Positions 1 to 5,368 of a DNA stretch of 6,952 nt are shown piece after piece (position 1 is the stretch's first letter; every line of letters begins with the position of its first letter). The DNA comes from GCA-2687025 sp964473525. Lineage in GTDB: Bacteria > Poribacteria > WGA-4E > GCA-2687025. The translations under genes and the position numbers were made by a program. The stretch is taken from NCBI GenBank assembly GCA_964473525.1, contig CAYYPK010000093.1, forward strand, positions 1 through 6,952, written 5' to 3'. Below the pieces are notes generated by a model, which saw only the letters and a list, made by a program, of their open reading frames with translations, was not told the DNA's origin and did not search any database.

Positions 1-2
1 AC

Positions 3-55
3 TGGTGGGGGAGGCCGGATTCGAACCGGCACGCCTTGCGGCACATGCTCCTAAG
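3..55 (-). tRNA. Partial tRNA-Leu(UAG), 3' part; attachment-site remnant
   Basis: On the minus strand this reads from an anticodon loop CTTAGGA (anticodon TAG at 53-51), through a variable arm with a GCAA loop (about 45-31), a perfect 5-bp T stem GCCGG/CCGGC around the TTCGAAT loop (30-14), an acceptor 3' strand CTCCCCC (13-7), then A and an encoded CCA (5-3). The long variable arm and TAG anticodon indicate leucine. Upstream of the anticodon loop the bases do not pair with the 3' anticodon strand, and no D arm or 5' acceptor strand (expected GGGGGAG) is present. The gene is therefore a 3' fragment, as left when an element integrates into a tRNA gene and rebuilds the intact copy at its other end. 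The crossover probably lies near the anticodon loop. Confidence 0.88.
3..55. other. Probable att site (left junction of the integrated element)
   Basis: The tRNA 3' fragment ends abruptly at the anticodon loop. A tyrosine recombinase gene begins its 3' end only 126 bases away and points at it. Integrases of this family commonly use the 3' half of a tRNA gene as attachment site. The orientation predicts the host chromosome to the left and the element to the right, with the intact tRNA-Leu at the far junction, which is outside the window. The exact core boundaries need the other junction or an empty site. Confidence 0.75.
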
Positions 56-67
56 TTCTGCCCGAAC

Positions 68-85
68 TGTTCCGACGTGTTCCGA
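68..85. repeat. Tandem direct repeat TGTTCCGA x2, possible integrase site
   Basis: TGTTCCGA occurs at 68-75 and again at 78-85, exactly 10 bp (one helical turn) apart, just inside the tRNA fragment. Close-set short repeats beside an att core are typical of recombinase or excisionase binding sites. The repeat itself is directly visible; its role is inferred. Confidence 0.4.
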
Positions 86-153
86 GACGTACAGCGTACC
101 CGTTCAATCTTGGGGTGCGGCGTACCGGCTTGTTCCCCGCTGTTTTGCCCCGG

Positions 154-183
154 TTGCTGTCAAAGTTGCTGTCATTGCTGTCA
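154..183. repeat. Triple direct repeat TTGCTGTCA, putative integrase arm-type sites
   Basis: The 9-mer TTGCTGTCA occurs three times, at 154-162, 166-174 and 175-183. The third copy includes the integrase stop codon. Lambda-type integrases bind short repeated arm-type sites flanking the core through their N-terminal domain, and this cluster lies between the att core and int where such an arm should be. The assignment is by position and repetition, not by a known consensus. Confidence 0.5.
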
Positions 184-1323
184 AGCGCTCTCAGCCCGAT
201 TGAACACCGCCTCCATCGCGTCGGCCATCTGCCCCTGCGTGCCCGGCACCGTGTGCGCGTACACGTTCATCGTCGTGCTGACGTTCCCATGCCCCAACAT
301 CTCACTCACAAGCGTCCACGGCACATTCTGACTCAGAGCGAGGCTCGCTGCGATGTGGCGTAGATCGTGAAATCGGAGCGATTCAGGCAATCCCGCCGCT
401 GTAAGCAGCGGGCGCAGTTCACGGCGCAGCACATTGTGCCGTCTGAGCGGTTGGCCGAGCGGGCTAGTGAAACAAAGGTCCAGAGAGTTGTCCCATGCGG
501 GTCCCACGCGGAGCGCCTCCTCCATCTGCTGCGTGCGGTGACGCCGCAGCGCCGCGACCGCCATGGGCGCTAGCGCAATCGTTCGACGTGATCTAGCGGT
601 CTTGGGTTCCACAAGCCGGGCCTCTCCATCGAGGCGTTGCAGGGACGCTCGAATATGGATAACGCCGCGGTCAAGGTCGACCACGGACCAAGTCAATCCA
701 AGCAACTCGGCTTGTCGAGCCGCCGTCGTCAGCGCCAGGACAAATAAAGCCTCTTGGCGATGGTCGCGCGCCGCGGTCAGCAAGTGTCCGGCCTGTTCAG
801 CCGTGATCATCGGCAATTCCCTTCGCACGGCCCGCGGCGGGTCCGCGAGACGTGCCACATTGCGAACGACGGCTCCCCACCGAACCGCTCGTTCTAGCAT
901 GAGGTGTATCACCTTGTGGACGTGCCGCACGGTTGTTGGAGACGACCCGGTATCCAGTCGGTCGCTGTAAAGCCGTTGCAAGTGCGACGGTTGGACGCGG
1001 GTGAGTCGGACGCGCCCGAGAGTTGGTAACACGTGGACCCGAAGCAGGCTCTCGTAGTGTTGCCAGGTCGGAGGCCGGACAGTCGGCTGAATAGCTGTCA
1101 ACCAATCTTGTGCGAAGCGTGCGACTGTCACCTGCTGTGACGGCAGCGGCAAACCGAGCGCGACCGCCTGTTTGGCGGACGCCAGTTTTTCCCGCGCCTG
1201 CTCCGCTGTCCGTCCATAAAAAGTGCGACGCTTTCCATCTGGCAGAGAGATCGAAGCGGCCCATCTGCCATCTTTGCGCCGGTAGACGCTGCCTTCGCGT
1301 TGACCACGTTTTCGGTTCCCCAT
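181..1323 (-). CDS. int: Tyrosine recombinase / site-specific integrase
   Basis: This 380-residue protein is a full-length phage-type integrase that would catalyse integration and, with an excisionase, excision of the element. An N-terminal AP2-like/arm-binding region (about 1-60, with the GSVYRRKDGRW motif) is followed by a SAM-like core-binding domain (about 65-160) and the catalytic domain (about 170-370). The catalytic residues all seem present: Arg203 (TAARQAELLGL), Lys241 (EPKTARSRR), His319 and Arg322 (HDLRH), His345 (LGHGN) and nucleophile Tyr355 (NVYAH). The ATG follows a GGGGGA ribosome site and lies 3 bases after the stop of the upstream gene, so the two are probably one operon. 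The gene reads towards the tRNA fragment, the usual layout for tRNA-targeting integrases. No disabling mutation is seen. Confidence 0.97.
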   Translation of the reverse strand: MGNRKRGQREGSVYRRKDGRWAASISLPDGKRRTFYGRTAEQAREKLASAKQAVALGLPLPSQQVTVARFAQDWLTAIQPTVRPPTWQHYESLLRVHVLPTLGRVRLTRVQPSHLQRLYSDRLDTGSSPTTVRHVHKVIHLMLERAVRWGAVVRNVARLADPPRAVRRELPMITAEQAGHLLTAARDHRQEALFVLALTTAARQAELLGLTWSVVDLDRGVIHIRASLQRLDGEARLVEPKTARSRRTIALAPMAVAALRRHRTQQMEEALRVGPAWDNSLDLCFTSPLGQPLRRHNVLRRELRPLLTAAGLPESLRFHDLRHIAASLALSQNVPWTLVSEMLGHGNVSTTMNVYAHTVPGTQGQMADAMEAVFNRAESA

Positions 1324-1326
1324 CGT

Positions 1327-2223
1327 TTATTCCCCCGAGATCTCAATTAGCTTTGACACTTGGTCCCAGTTCCCGGCCGTGGCCGCGTCGCGAAACCTGT
1401 TAGCCAGGCGGTCTCGTTCGGCGACTGAACCATTCCGCCAAACGTCTGTTGCGGCAAGCGCACGAATCGCGAGGACGAGCATGTCTGCGAGCGGTCCTCC
1501 GTTGGAACCACTCAAGCCAATGGCCGTCTTCAATTCCTCTACCTCGCGGCTATCTGTTTTGTATTCCCGCCACGGGTCGTCAATGTCTCCGCCCCCGCTC
1601 GGCTCTGCTGGCACGAGGCCTAAACGCTGCGCGATCAAATACGCGGTCGCGTTGGATATCGATTCGTCCGCGGGATCGCGGGACGCGATCCGGAAAGCGA
1701 GCATCGCGTCCAGAGCCGCTGTGTCCGGAGCGGAGTTTGGTCCTGCGATGCGCTCGACCACGGAGTATTGGACAGCGAACGCATACAGAAGACCCAGCCG
1801 CCGCTCCTCTGATCCCTTGTCCTCCGGAGGTATCAGGTGCCTGAGTCGCGCCGCCCACAACGCCTGCCGGTTGGTCAGACGCTTACCGCCAATGAGCAGA
1901 CGCCGCCAGAGGTCGAGAACATCAGGCAACGCCTTGGCTGGTAAATCGATTCGACCTACCGCGTGAGCGGTCAGTTGCCCGATGCTCCACGGTTCATCTA
2001 GCCAATCTCGGTCTTCAGATTTTCGCAACTCCGTCAGGTAAGCCTTGGCGGTCGAATCTGCTGGTGGGGCGTCGTATCCCCGGTGTTTCCACAGCTCGGG
2101 TCGAGCGGCCACCCAGGCGATCACATCTTCCTGCGTCGCGTCGGACCCGCATTCTTCTGCTGCCCATGTATACAGGCCAAGCCAAAACTGTTTTCGGTGC
2201 GAAGTTGTTCCTCGTGCAGGCAT
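1327..2223 (-). CDS. Hypothetical protein, co-transcribed with integrase
   Basis: This 298-residue, soluble-looking protein matches no family I can name. It has no signal peptide or membrane segment. A charged, Trp-rich N-terminal region (about 1-80) precedes a helical middle with LTNRQALWAARLRHLIP near 115-131, a Gly/Asp-rich linker near 210-216, and a helical C-terminal part. It lies first in a minus-strand operon, 3 bases before int, and is divergent from the excisionase-like gene across a 103-bp control region. In phage satellites and temperate phages that position often holds the master repressor, but no clear helix-turn-helix is visible, so a regulatory role is only an inference from position. 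The ATG at 2223-2221 is behind an A/T-rich leader with no strong ribosome site; a possible -10 (TATGAT) lies about 15 bases upstream. Confidence 0.85.
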   Translation of the reverse strand: MPARGTTSHRKQFWLGLYTWAAEECGSDATQEDVIAWVAARPELWKHRGYDAPPADSTAKAYLTELRKSEDRDWLDEPWSIGQLTAHAVGRIDLPAKALPDVLDLWRRLLIGGKRLTNRQALWAARLRHLIPPEDKGSEERRLGLLYAFAVQYSVVERIAGPNSAPDTAALDAMLAFRIASRDPADESISNATAYLIAQRLGLVPAEPSGGGDIDDPWREYKTDSREVEELKTAIGLSGSNGGPLADMLVLAIRALAATDVWRNGSVAERDRLANRFRDAATAGNWDQVSKLIEISGE

Positions 2224-2326
2224 AATTTCTATTCTCAGATCATATTCGTTGTGTTTCCAGATGCCTTACAGACTGTCCCGGGCTATTCTACGGTATCAAC
2301 TGGAACACATTCAAGCGAGGGTCGAT
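2224..2326. promoter_or_regulatory. Divergent control region between int operon and xis-replication operon
   Basis: This 103-bp gap must hold the start signals of both operons. For the leftward operon, TATGAT (2244-2239, minus strand) is a fair -10 candidate. For the rightward operon, TATTCT (2284-2289) is a possible -10; neither has a good -35. An imperfect inverted repeat, GTGTTTCCAG (2251-2260) and CTGGAACAC (2300-2308), brackets the rightward promoter candidate. CTATTCT occurs at 2229-2235 and 2283-2289 in direct orientation. These are plausible operator sites for a switch protein but are not matched to any known operator. Confidence 0.5.
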
Positions 2327-2530
2327 ATGGAACCACTGTTAGTCAATGTCGAGGAGACCCGCGCCGCGTGCGGGCACAAAGGCCGAGATTGGGTCTATCA
2401 ACGCATCGCGTCGGGCGACTTCCGGTCGATCAAACTCGGAGCAAGACGACTGATTTTTTTCGACAGCGTACGCGCATATCTCGCTCGCATCTTGGCGGAG
2501 CAATCCGGCGGATCAGTGAGCAGTGACTGA
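2327..2530 (+). CDS. xis: Excisionase / AlpA-like winged-helix DNA-binding protein
   Basis: The 67-residue product has the pattern of the HTH_17/excisionase (MerR-like) family. A helix-turn-helix spans about residues 5-29 (VEETRAACG ... WVYQRIASGDF), followed by a basic wing KLGARRLIFFDSVRAYLARI (36-55) in the place where family members read KIGRRRLIP..AL.AYL. Such proteins bend DNA at att sites to promote excision, or act as AlpA-type activators of the integrase. I chose the ATG at 2327 because a GAGGG site (2317-2321) precedes it at about 5 bases and it starts directly at the conserved domain; an upstream in-frame ATG at 2261 lacks a ribosome site. It is the first gene of the rightward operon and overlaps the next gene by 8 bases. 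Confidence 0.8.
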   Translation: MEPLLVNVEETRAACGHKGRDWVYQRIASGDFRSIKLGARRLIFFDSVRAYLARILAEQSGGSVSSD

Positions 2531-2987
2531 GTTGGGATGTTTGGGTAGCACTGCCTACGAACCCGCGATACCGTCGCTCCGCAATGACGTAACGGGCTTC
2601 TGGACCACGGCGTTCACTGGCTTCGAGGCGGCGGTGACGCACTGGGCGTTGTTGTACACAGCCTTCGGTGGTACTCCGGAGGCATCGGAAGAGTGGGCGA
2701 TCCGTTGGGCGGCACGCAACGGGTACTACCCGGAAGGCTACCGCCGCCGTCCTGTCGAGCGAGACCGTATCGCGGAGATCAAGGATCAACTACGGGTCGA
2801 AGACGTGGCGGCCAGGCTTACTGAACTCCGGGGCAGCGGAAATTCGCTATCCGGGCGCTGCCCGTTCCACGACGACCACAACCCGTCCTTCGTCGTCTGG
2901 CCTGATATCCAGAAGTGGCGCTGTTACGGATGCGGGCTACACGGCGACGTGATCGATTTACTCGATAGGGCGGGGACGGATGGCTGA
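2523..2987 (+). CDS. CHC2 zinc-finger protein (DnaG-primase N-terminal type)
   Basis: The C-terminal half of this 154-residue protein is a primase CHC2 zinc-binding domain. Cys113-x2-His116 in GRCPFHDDHNPSF and Cys134-x2-Cys137 in WRCYGCGLHGDVIDLL supply the four ligands. In DnaG this domain recognises the single-stranded template. No TOPRIM catalytic domain follows, so the protein is not a complete primase alone; residues 1-80 form an unrecognised helical region that contains no obvious AEP active-site motif. It probably works with the RepA-like ATPase encoded next, which it overlaps by 8 bases (ATGGCTGA). The GTG start at 2523 overlaps the end of the excisionase gene and has a poor ribosome site, suggesting translational coupling; TTG codons at 2532 or 2541 are alternatives. 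Confidence 0.85.
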   Translation: MTELGCLGSTAYEPAIPSLRNDVTGFWTTAFTGFEAAVTHWALLYTAFGGTPEASEEWAIRWAARNGYYPEGYRRRPVERDRIAEIKDQLRVEDVAARLTELRGSGNSLSGRCPFHDDHNPSFVVWPDIQKWRCYGCGLHGDVIDLLDRAGTDG

Positions 2988-4380
2988 TATCGACAGGATC
3001 ATGTCGGAAGAGGGATTTGTTCCGCCCGCCATTCCGGTGCCCCAGATCGACGCGTCCCTGCCCAACACCATCAAGTTCACCTGGCCCGCGCCGAGCGTAT
3101 CTATCAAAGCCGAAAGTATCTGGAAGGACCGGCAAGGCATCCATTGTTTATTGTCGTTCTGGACCGAAGACAACGGCGTCATCCTCGGACCTGAGCGCAT
3201 CAACCTCCAGTCCACGAGTGCCAAGGGCGCGCTTCTCAGACAACTCCGAGAACGCGAAGAACGTCCCTGGGCCGAATATCTCCAACACGTCGTCTGGCTC
3301 ACGTCGGAGCATTTGAAGAATGACGGCGAGACGCTTACCGCTGCTTCATATACGCCGAAGCCCGAACCGCCGTGGTTAGTGTGGCCGCTGGTCAAGGCCG
3401 ACGTGGTCAACATGTGTTTCGCAGACGGCGGCGCAGGGAAGAGCACCCTGTATGCAGCCGTGTGTCTCAGCGGCGCTGCGGGCCAGAGCGTTGTTCCTGG
3501 CCTTCGCGTGTCCGAAGCGTTCACCGTCCTCTACGTCGATTTCGAGGCGTCTGCCGACGACGTGATCGGCGCAGCCGACATGCTCGCCGCCGGTGCGGGA
3601 TTATCCCCCGGATGGCGCGGACGTTTCGTCTACCGGCGCATGGGCGGATCGCTTGCCGACAACATCGAGACCATTCAACGGATCGTGGTCGAGCATGACG
3701 TGAAACTCGTGGTGATCGACTCGCTGATCGGCTCCGCAGGAAGTGACCCGAACGACGCGGAGACAGCCCGAGTGTTCTTCGCAGCAAGTAATTCTCTGCC
3801 CGGGTGTGCCATCGTCGGCCTCACCCATGTCAGCAAGGGTTCCGAGGACTCACCGCTCGGGTCCGTGATGTACCGCAACCTGCCGCGCATTGTCTGGCAG
3901 ATGAAGCGGGATGAAGACTCGGACACCGTAGGTCTATACCCGAACAAGATCAACACCCTGGGCGAGAGGCCGCAGCCGTTCGCCTTATCGCTGTTAACGT
4001 CCGAAGAGTCGATGCGCTATGTCAGCGCCAATATGTCGGAATTGCCTTCGCTGTCCGTGAAGATGAAGATCTCCGACCAGATGGCTCACCTGCTCCGGCA
4101 TGGAGCTATGTCAGTTGATGACATTGCTAAAGAGTTAGGCAAACCCACGGGTACCATCCGAAAGACTCTTAGCCGAGAACAGGGCAAACGATTCATCCAC
4201 AACGCGACAACCGGGGAATGGGGTTCATTAAGAACAGAGGATGACGGCGCGACAGAAAGGCTCCCCCCTGTAAGGGGGGCCACTGTCGCGTCCTCTGGGT
4301 GGGACATGTCGCGCGACAAGCATGGAACTGTCGCGCAGGGTGACGGTCGTCCCTCGCCATATCCCGGTCGGTCAGCGTGA
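2980..4380 (+). CDS. RepA/AAA_25-family replication ATPase (probable helicase)
   Basis: This 466-residue protein has a RecA-fold ATPase core like RSF1010 RepA and the AAA_25 family. Walker A is ADGGAGKST (148-156, Lys154), then TVLYVDFE (182-189), Walker B KLVVIDS (242-248, Asp247), and the downstream LTHVSKG motif (281-287). The N-terminal ~130 residues are unassigned and may bind DNA or partners. A winged-helix-like segment lies at about 366-410 (HLLRHGAMSVDDIAKELGKPTGTIRKTL). The last ~50 residues are low-complexity and are encoded by DNA rich in TGTCGCG repeats. Its likely role is replicative helicase or initiator for the excised element, with the CHC2 protein encoded immediately upstream. 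The ATG at 2980 overlaps the preceding stop; ATG 3001 is an alternative start. Confidence 0.93.
   Translation: MADIDRIMSEEGFVPPAIPVPQIDASLPNTIKFTWPAPSVSIKAESIWKDRQGIHCLLSFWTEDNGVILGPERINLQSTSAKGALLRQLREREERPWAEYLQHVVWLTSEHLKNDGETLTAASYTPKPEPPWLVWPLVKADVVNMCFADGGAGKSTLYAAVCLSGAAGQSVVPGLRVSEAFTVLYVDFEASADDVIGAADMLAAGAGLSPGWRGRFVYRRMGGSLADNIETIQRIVVEHDVKLVVIDSLIGSAGSDPNDAETARVFFAASNSLPGCAIVGLTHVSKGSEDSPLGSVMYRNLPRIVWQMKRDEDSDTVGLYPNKINTLGERPQPFALSLLTSEESMRYVSANMSELPSLSVKMKISDQMAHLLRHGAMSVDDIAKELGKPTGTIRKTLSREQGKRFIHNATTGEWGSLRTEDDGATERLPPVRGATVASSGWDMSRDKHGTVAQGDGRPSPYPGRSA
4203..4335. repeat. TGTCGCG/CGCGACA repeat cluster, candidate replication origin
   Basis: Six copies of the 7-mer TGTCGCG or its complement fall within 133 bases: minus-oriented at 4203-4209, 4248-4254 and 4312-4318, plus-oriented at 4284-4290, 4307-4313 and 4329-4335. 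Two of them overlap to form a perfect 12-bp palindrome at 4307-4318. I found no further copy in the window, where one or two would be expected by chance in total. The cluster lies in the 3' end of the replication ATPase gene, a common place for initiator-binding iterons. Spacing is irregular, so this is an origin or operator candidate rather than a classical iteron array. Confidence 0.55.
4263..4279. repeat. C6/G6 inverted repeat (strong small hairpin)
   Basis: CCCCCC (4263-4268), a five-base loop TGTAA, and GGGGGG (4274-4279) form a perfect 6-bp G:C stem inside the repeat cluster. It has no following T-run and lies within the coding region, so it is not a standard terminator. It may be a structural part of the origin, or it may only slow translation near the gene end. 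Confidence 0.45.
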
Positions 4381-4598
4381 TCCGTAAGCTCGGTCGCCCA
4401 CGAGCATGCCCTCCTGAGGCGATCCTGGAGGTTTTGCGCCTGTCTGATCTCGGCTTTGGGAGTCGAGCTATCACTTCGGCTCTCCGCAGGCGTGGATTCG
4501 GCCTCTCACGGCGCACCGTCCAGCGCGTGGTTCAGGGACTAGGTGTGTACGAAAGAACGGGAACACTCTCTAAGGAGAAATCAAATGGAACTGATTGA
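4377..4598 (+). CDS. Small stand-alone HTH protein, recombinase-type (Hin/HTH_7-like)
   Basis: The 73-residue product resembles the C-terminal DNA-binding domain of serine invertases and related transposase HTH domains. GRPR (residues 6-9) is the typical minor-groove arm, followed by a helix (EAILEVLRLSDLG), and a helix-turn-helix (SRAITSALRRRGFGLSRRTVQRVV, about 29-52). There is no catalytic domain, so it probably binds DNA as a regulator or accessory replication factor. The GTG start overlaps the TGA of the ATPase gene (GTGA, 4377-4380), and the C-terminal end overlaps the next gene by 14 bases, so the three are tightly coupled. The TGTCGCG cluster just upstream is a possible target. Confidence 0.75.
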   Translation: MIRKLGRPRACPPEAILEVLRLSDLGFGSRAITSALRRRGFGLSRRTVQRVVQGLGVYERTGTLSKEKSNGTD

Positions 4599-4917
4599 CC
4601 TACTCAACATGGCAGCGTGCGGATGGAAACAGGCGACAGGGAAAGCAGGCCCCGATCTGGACCTGCACTGGGCCGAAGTAGACGGCGAGATTGTCGAAAA
4701 CCCGGAATGCGAACGTCACTGTTACGACCCCTTCAGCCACACGGCTGTCTCGGAGATCATCAGCACTTATGAATCCGACTTGCCCGACTTTCAGCGGAAG
4801 CGTGAGGCAGTAAGAGTCATCGATCAACTGGCCCACTGGATGTGGGGAGTTGCGTACGAGCTTCGCTCTATCGAGACCCTCGATTCCCCGGCGCCGTTGG
4901 CTGCGCCCCGAACATAG
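4585..4917 (+). CDS. Small hypothetical protein, first of a tandem paralogous pair
   Basis: This 110-residue acidic, soluble protein is not recognised. The ATG at 4585 is preceded by a very good AAGGAG (4572-4577), which decides the start over an upstream in-frame ATG at 4543. It is clearly related to the next gene: both share LI-LLN-AA-GW-AT near the N-terminus, HW-E--G-I--NP-C in the middle, and EI--TYES--PD then REA-RV and ELR in the C-terminal half. The pattern suggests a compact, mostly helical fold with conserved Trp residues, without membrane segments. Its place in the replication operon of a mobile element suggests an element-specific role, for example modulating replication or a helper phage, but nothing in the sequence shows which. 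Confidence 0.85.
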   Translation: MELIDLLNMAACGWKQATGKAGPDLDLHWAEVDGEIVENPECERHCYDPFSHTAVSEIISTYESDLPDFQRKREAVRVIDQLAHWMWGVAYELRSIETLDSPAPLAAPRT

Positions 4918-4944
4918 GCGCGCAGACGCCGACATGGAGAAATC

Positions 4945-5310
4945 ATGTTGCTAATCGAACTACTGAACACAGCGGCGCGTGGATGGGATCGTGCTACCGA
5001 AGGACTTGGCACTCCACTTGAGAGCCACTGGGTGGAGGAGGGAGGGCTTATCAAGTCGAACCCTCTATGTGACATCGTCCTCATATCTGGCCCGGTCTGT
5101 GAGGATAGGGTGGGCCACGTTGCCGTGGATGAGATCCTGAATACATACGAATCAAGGAAGCCCGACGAGGACCAGATGCGAGAGGCGGCGCGAGTCGTTG
5201 AACGTCTAGGTCTGGATCTGCTGGGGATAGCATTTGAGTTACGCGCTCTGGACATGGTGCCCATCATGAACGATGCAGACACGCCTCAGAAACCACCGTT
5301 AGGCGCCTGA
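4945..5310 (+). CDS. Small hypothetical protein, second of a tandem paralogous pair
   Basis: This 121-residue protein is the diverged paralog of the preceding gene, 27 bases downstream. Conserved positions include LIELLNTAARGW, HWVE..G.I..NP.C, EILNTYES..PD, REAARV and FELRAL. It has an insertion of a few residues in the middle (around VCEDRVGHV) and a different C-terminal tail. The leader is also duplicated: GGAGAAATC-ATG here against GGAGAAATCAA-ATG for the first copy, which indicates a tandem gene duplication including the ribosome site. The stop codon overlaps an 8-bp palindrome AGGCGCCT (5301-5308). Function is unknown; the pair may have specialised or may form a heteromer. Confidence 0.85.
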   Translation: MLLIELLNTAARGWDRATEGLGTPLESHWVEEGGLIKSNPLCDIVLISGPVCEDRVGHVAVDEILNTYESRKPDEDQMREAARVVERLGLDLLGIAFELRALDMVPIMNDADTPQKPPLGA

Positions 5311-5311
5311 C

Positions 5312-5328
5312 GGATCAGATAACGATCC
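5312..5328. promoter_or_regulatory. Inverted repeat GGATC-N7-GATCC, possible operator
   Basis: GGATC (5312-5316) and GATCC (5324-5328) flank seven bases between the second paralog and the terminase-like gene, about 25 bases before the -10 candidate of the latter. The position suits an operator for the downstream promoter. The arms are short, so chance occurrence is possible. Confidence 0.3.
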
Positions 5329-5352
5329 CAAGCCCGACGGCGCCGACCGCTG

Positions 5353-5358
5353 TATCAT
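5353..5358 (+). promoter_or_regulatory. Probable -10 element (TATCAT) giving a nearly leaderless mRNA
   Basis: TATCAT ends 10 bases before the ATG at 5369. With the usual distance to the transcription start, the mRNA leader would be only a few bases long. No ribosome site precedes the ATG, which fits a leaderless start. No good -35 is seen. Confidence 0.5.
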
Positions 5359-5368
5359 CCCGCCCACT

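Noticed and set aside
5..573. Plus-strand open frames antisense to the int 3' end
   Set aside because: They run opposite the integrase frame, have no ribosome site and show no recognisable protein pattern; they are by-products of high G+C.
2045..2326. Long upstream extension of the excisionase-like gene
   Set aside because: The extension overlaps the divergent gene and promoter region, lacks a ribosome site and adds no domain. ATG 2327 with GAGGG fits the family length.
4263..4279. C6/G6 hairpin as an intrinsic terminator
   Set aside because: It is inside the coding region, is not followed by a T-run, and the operon continues with overlapping genes.
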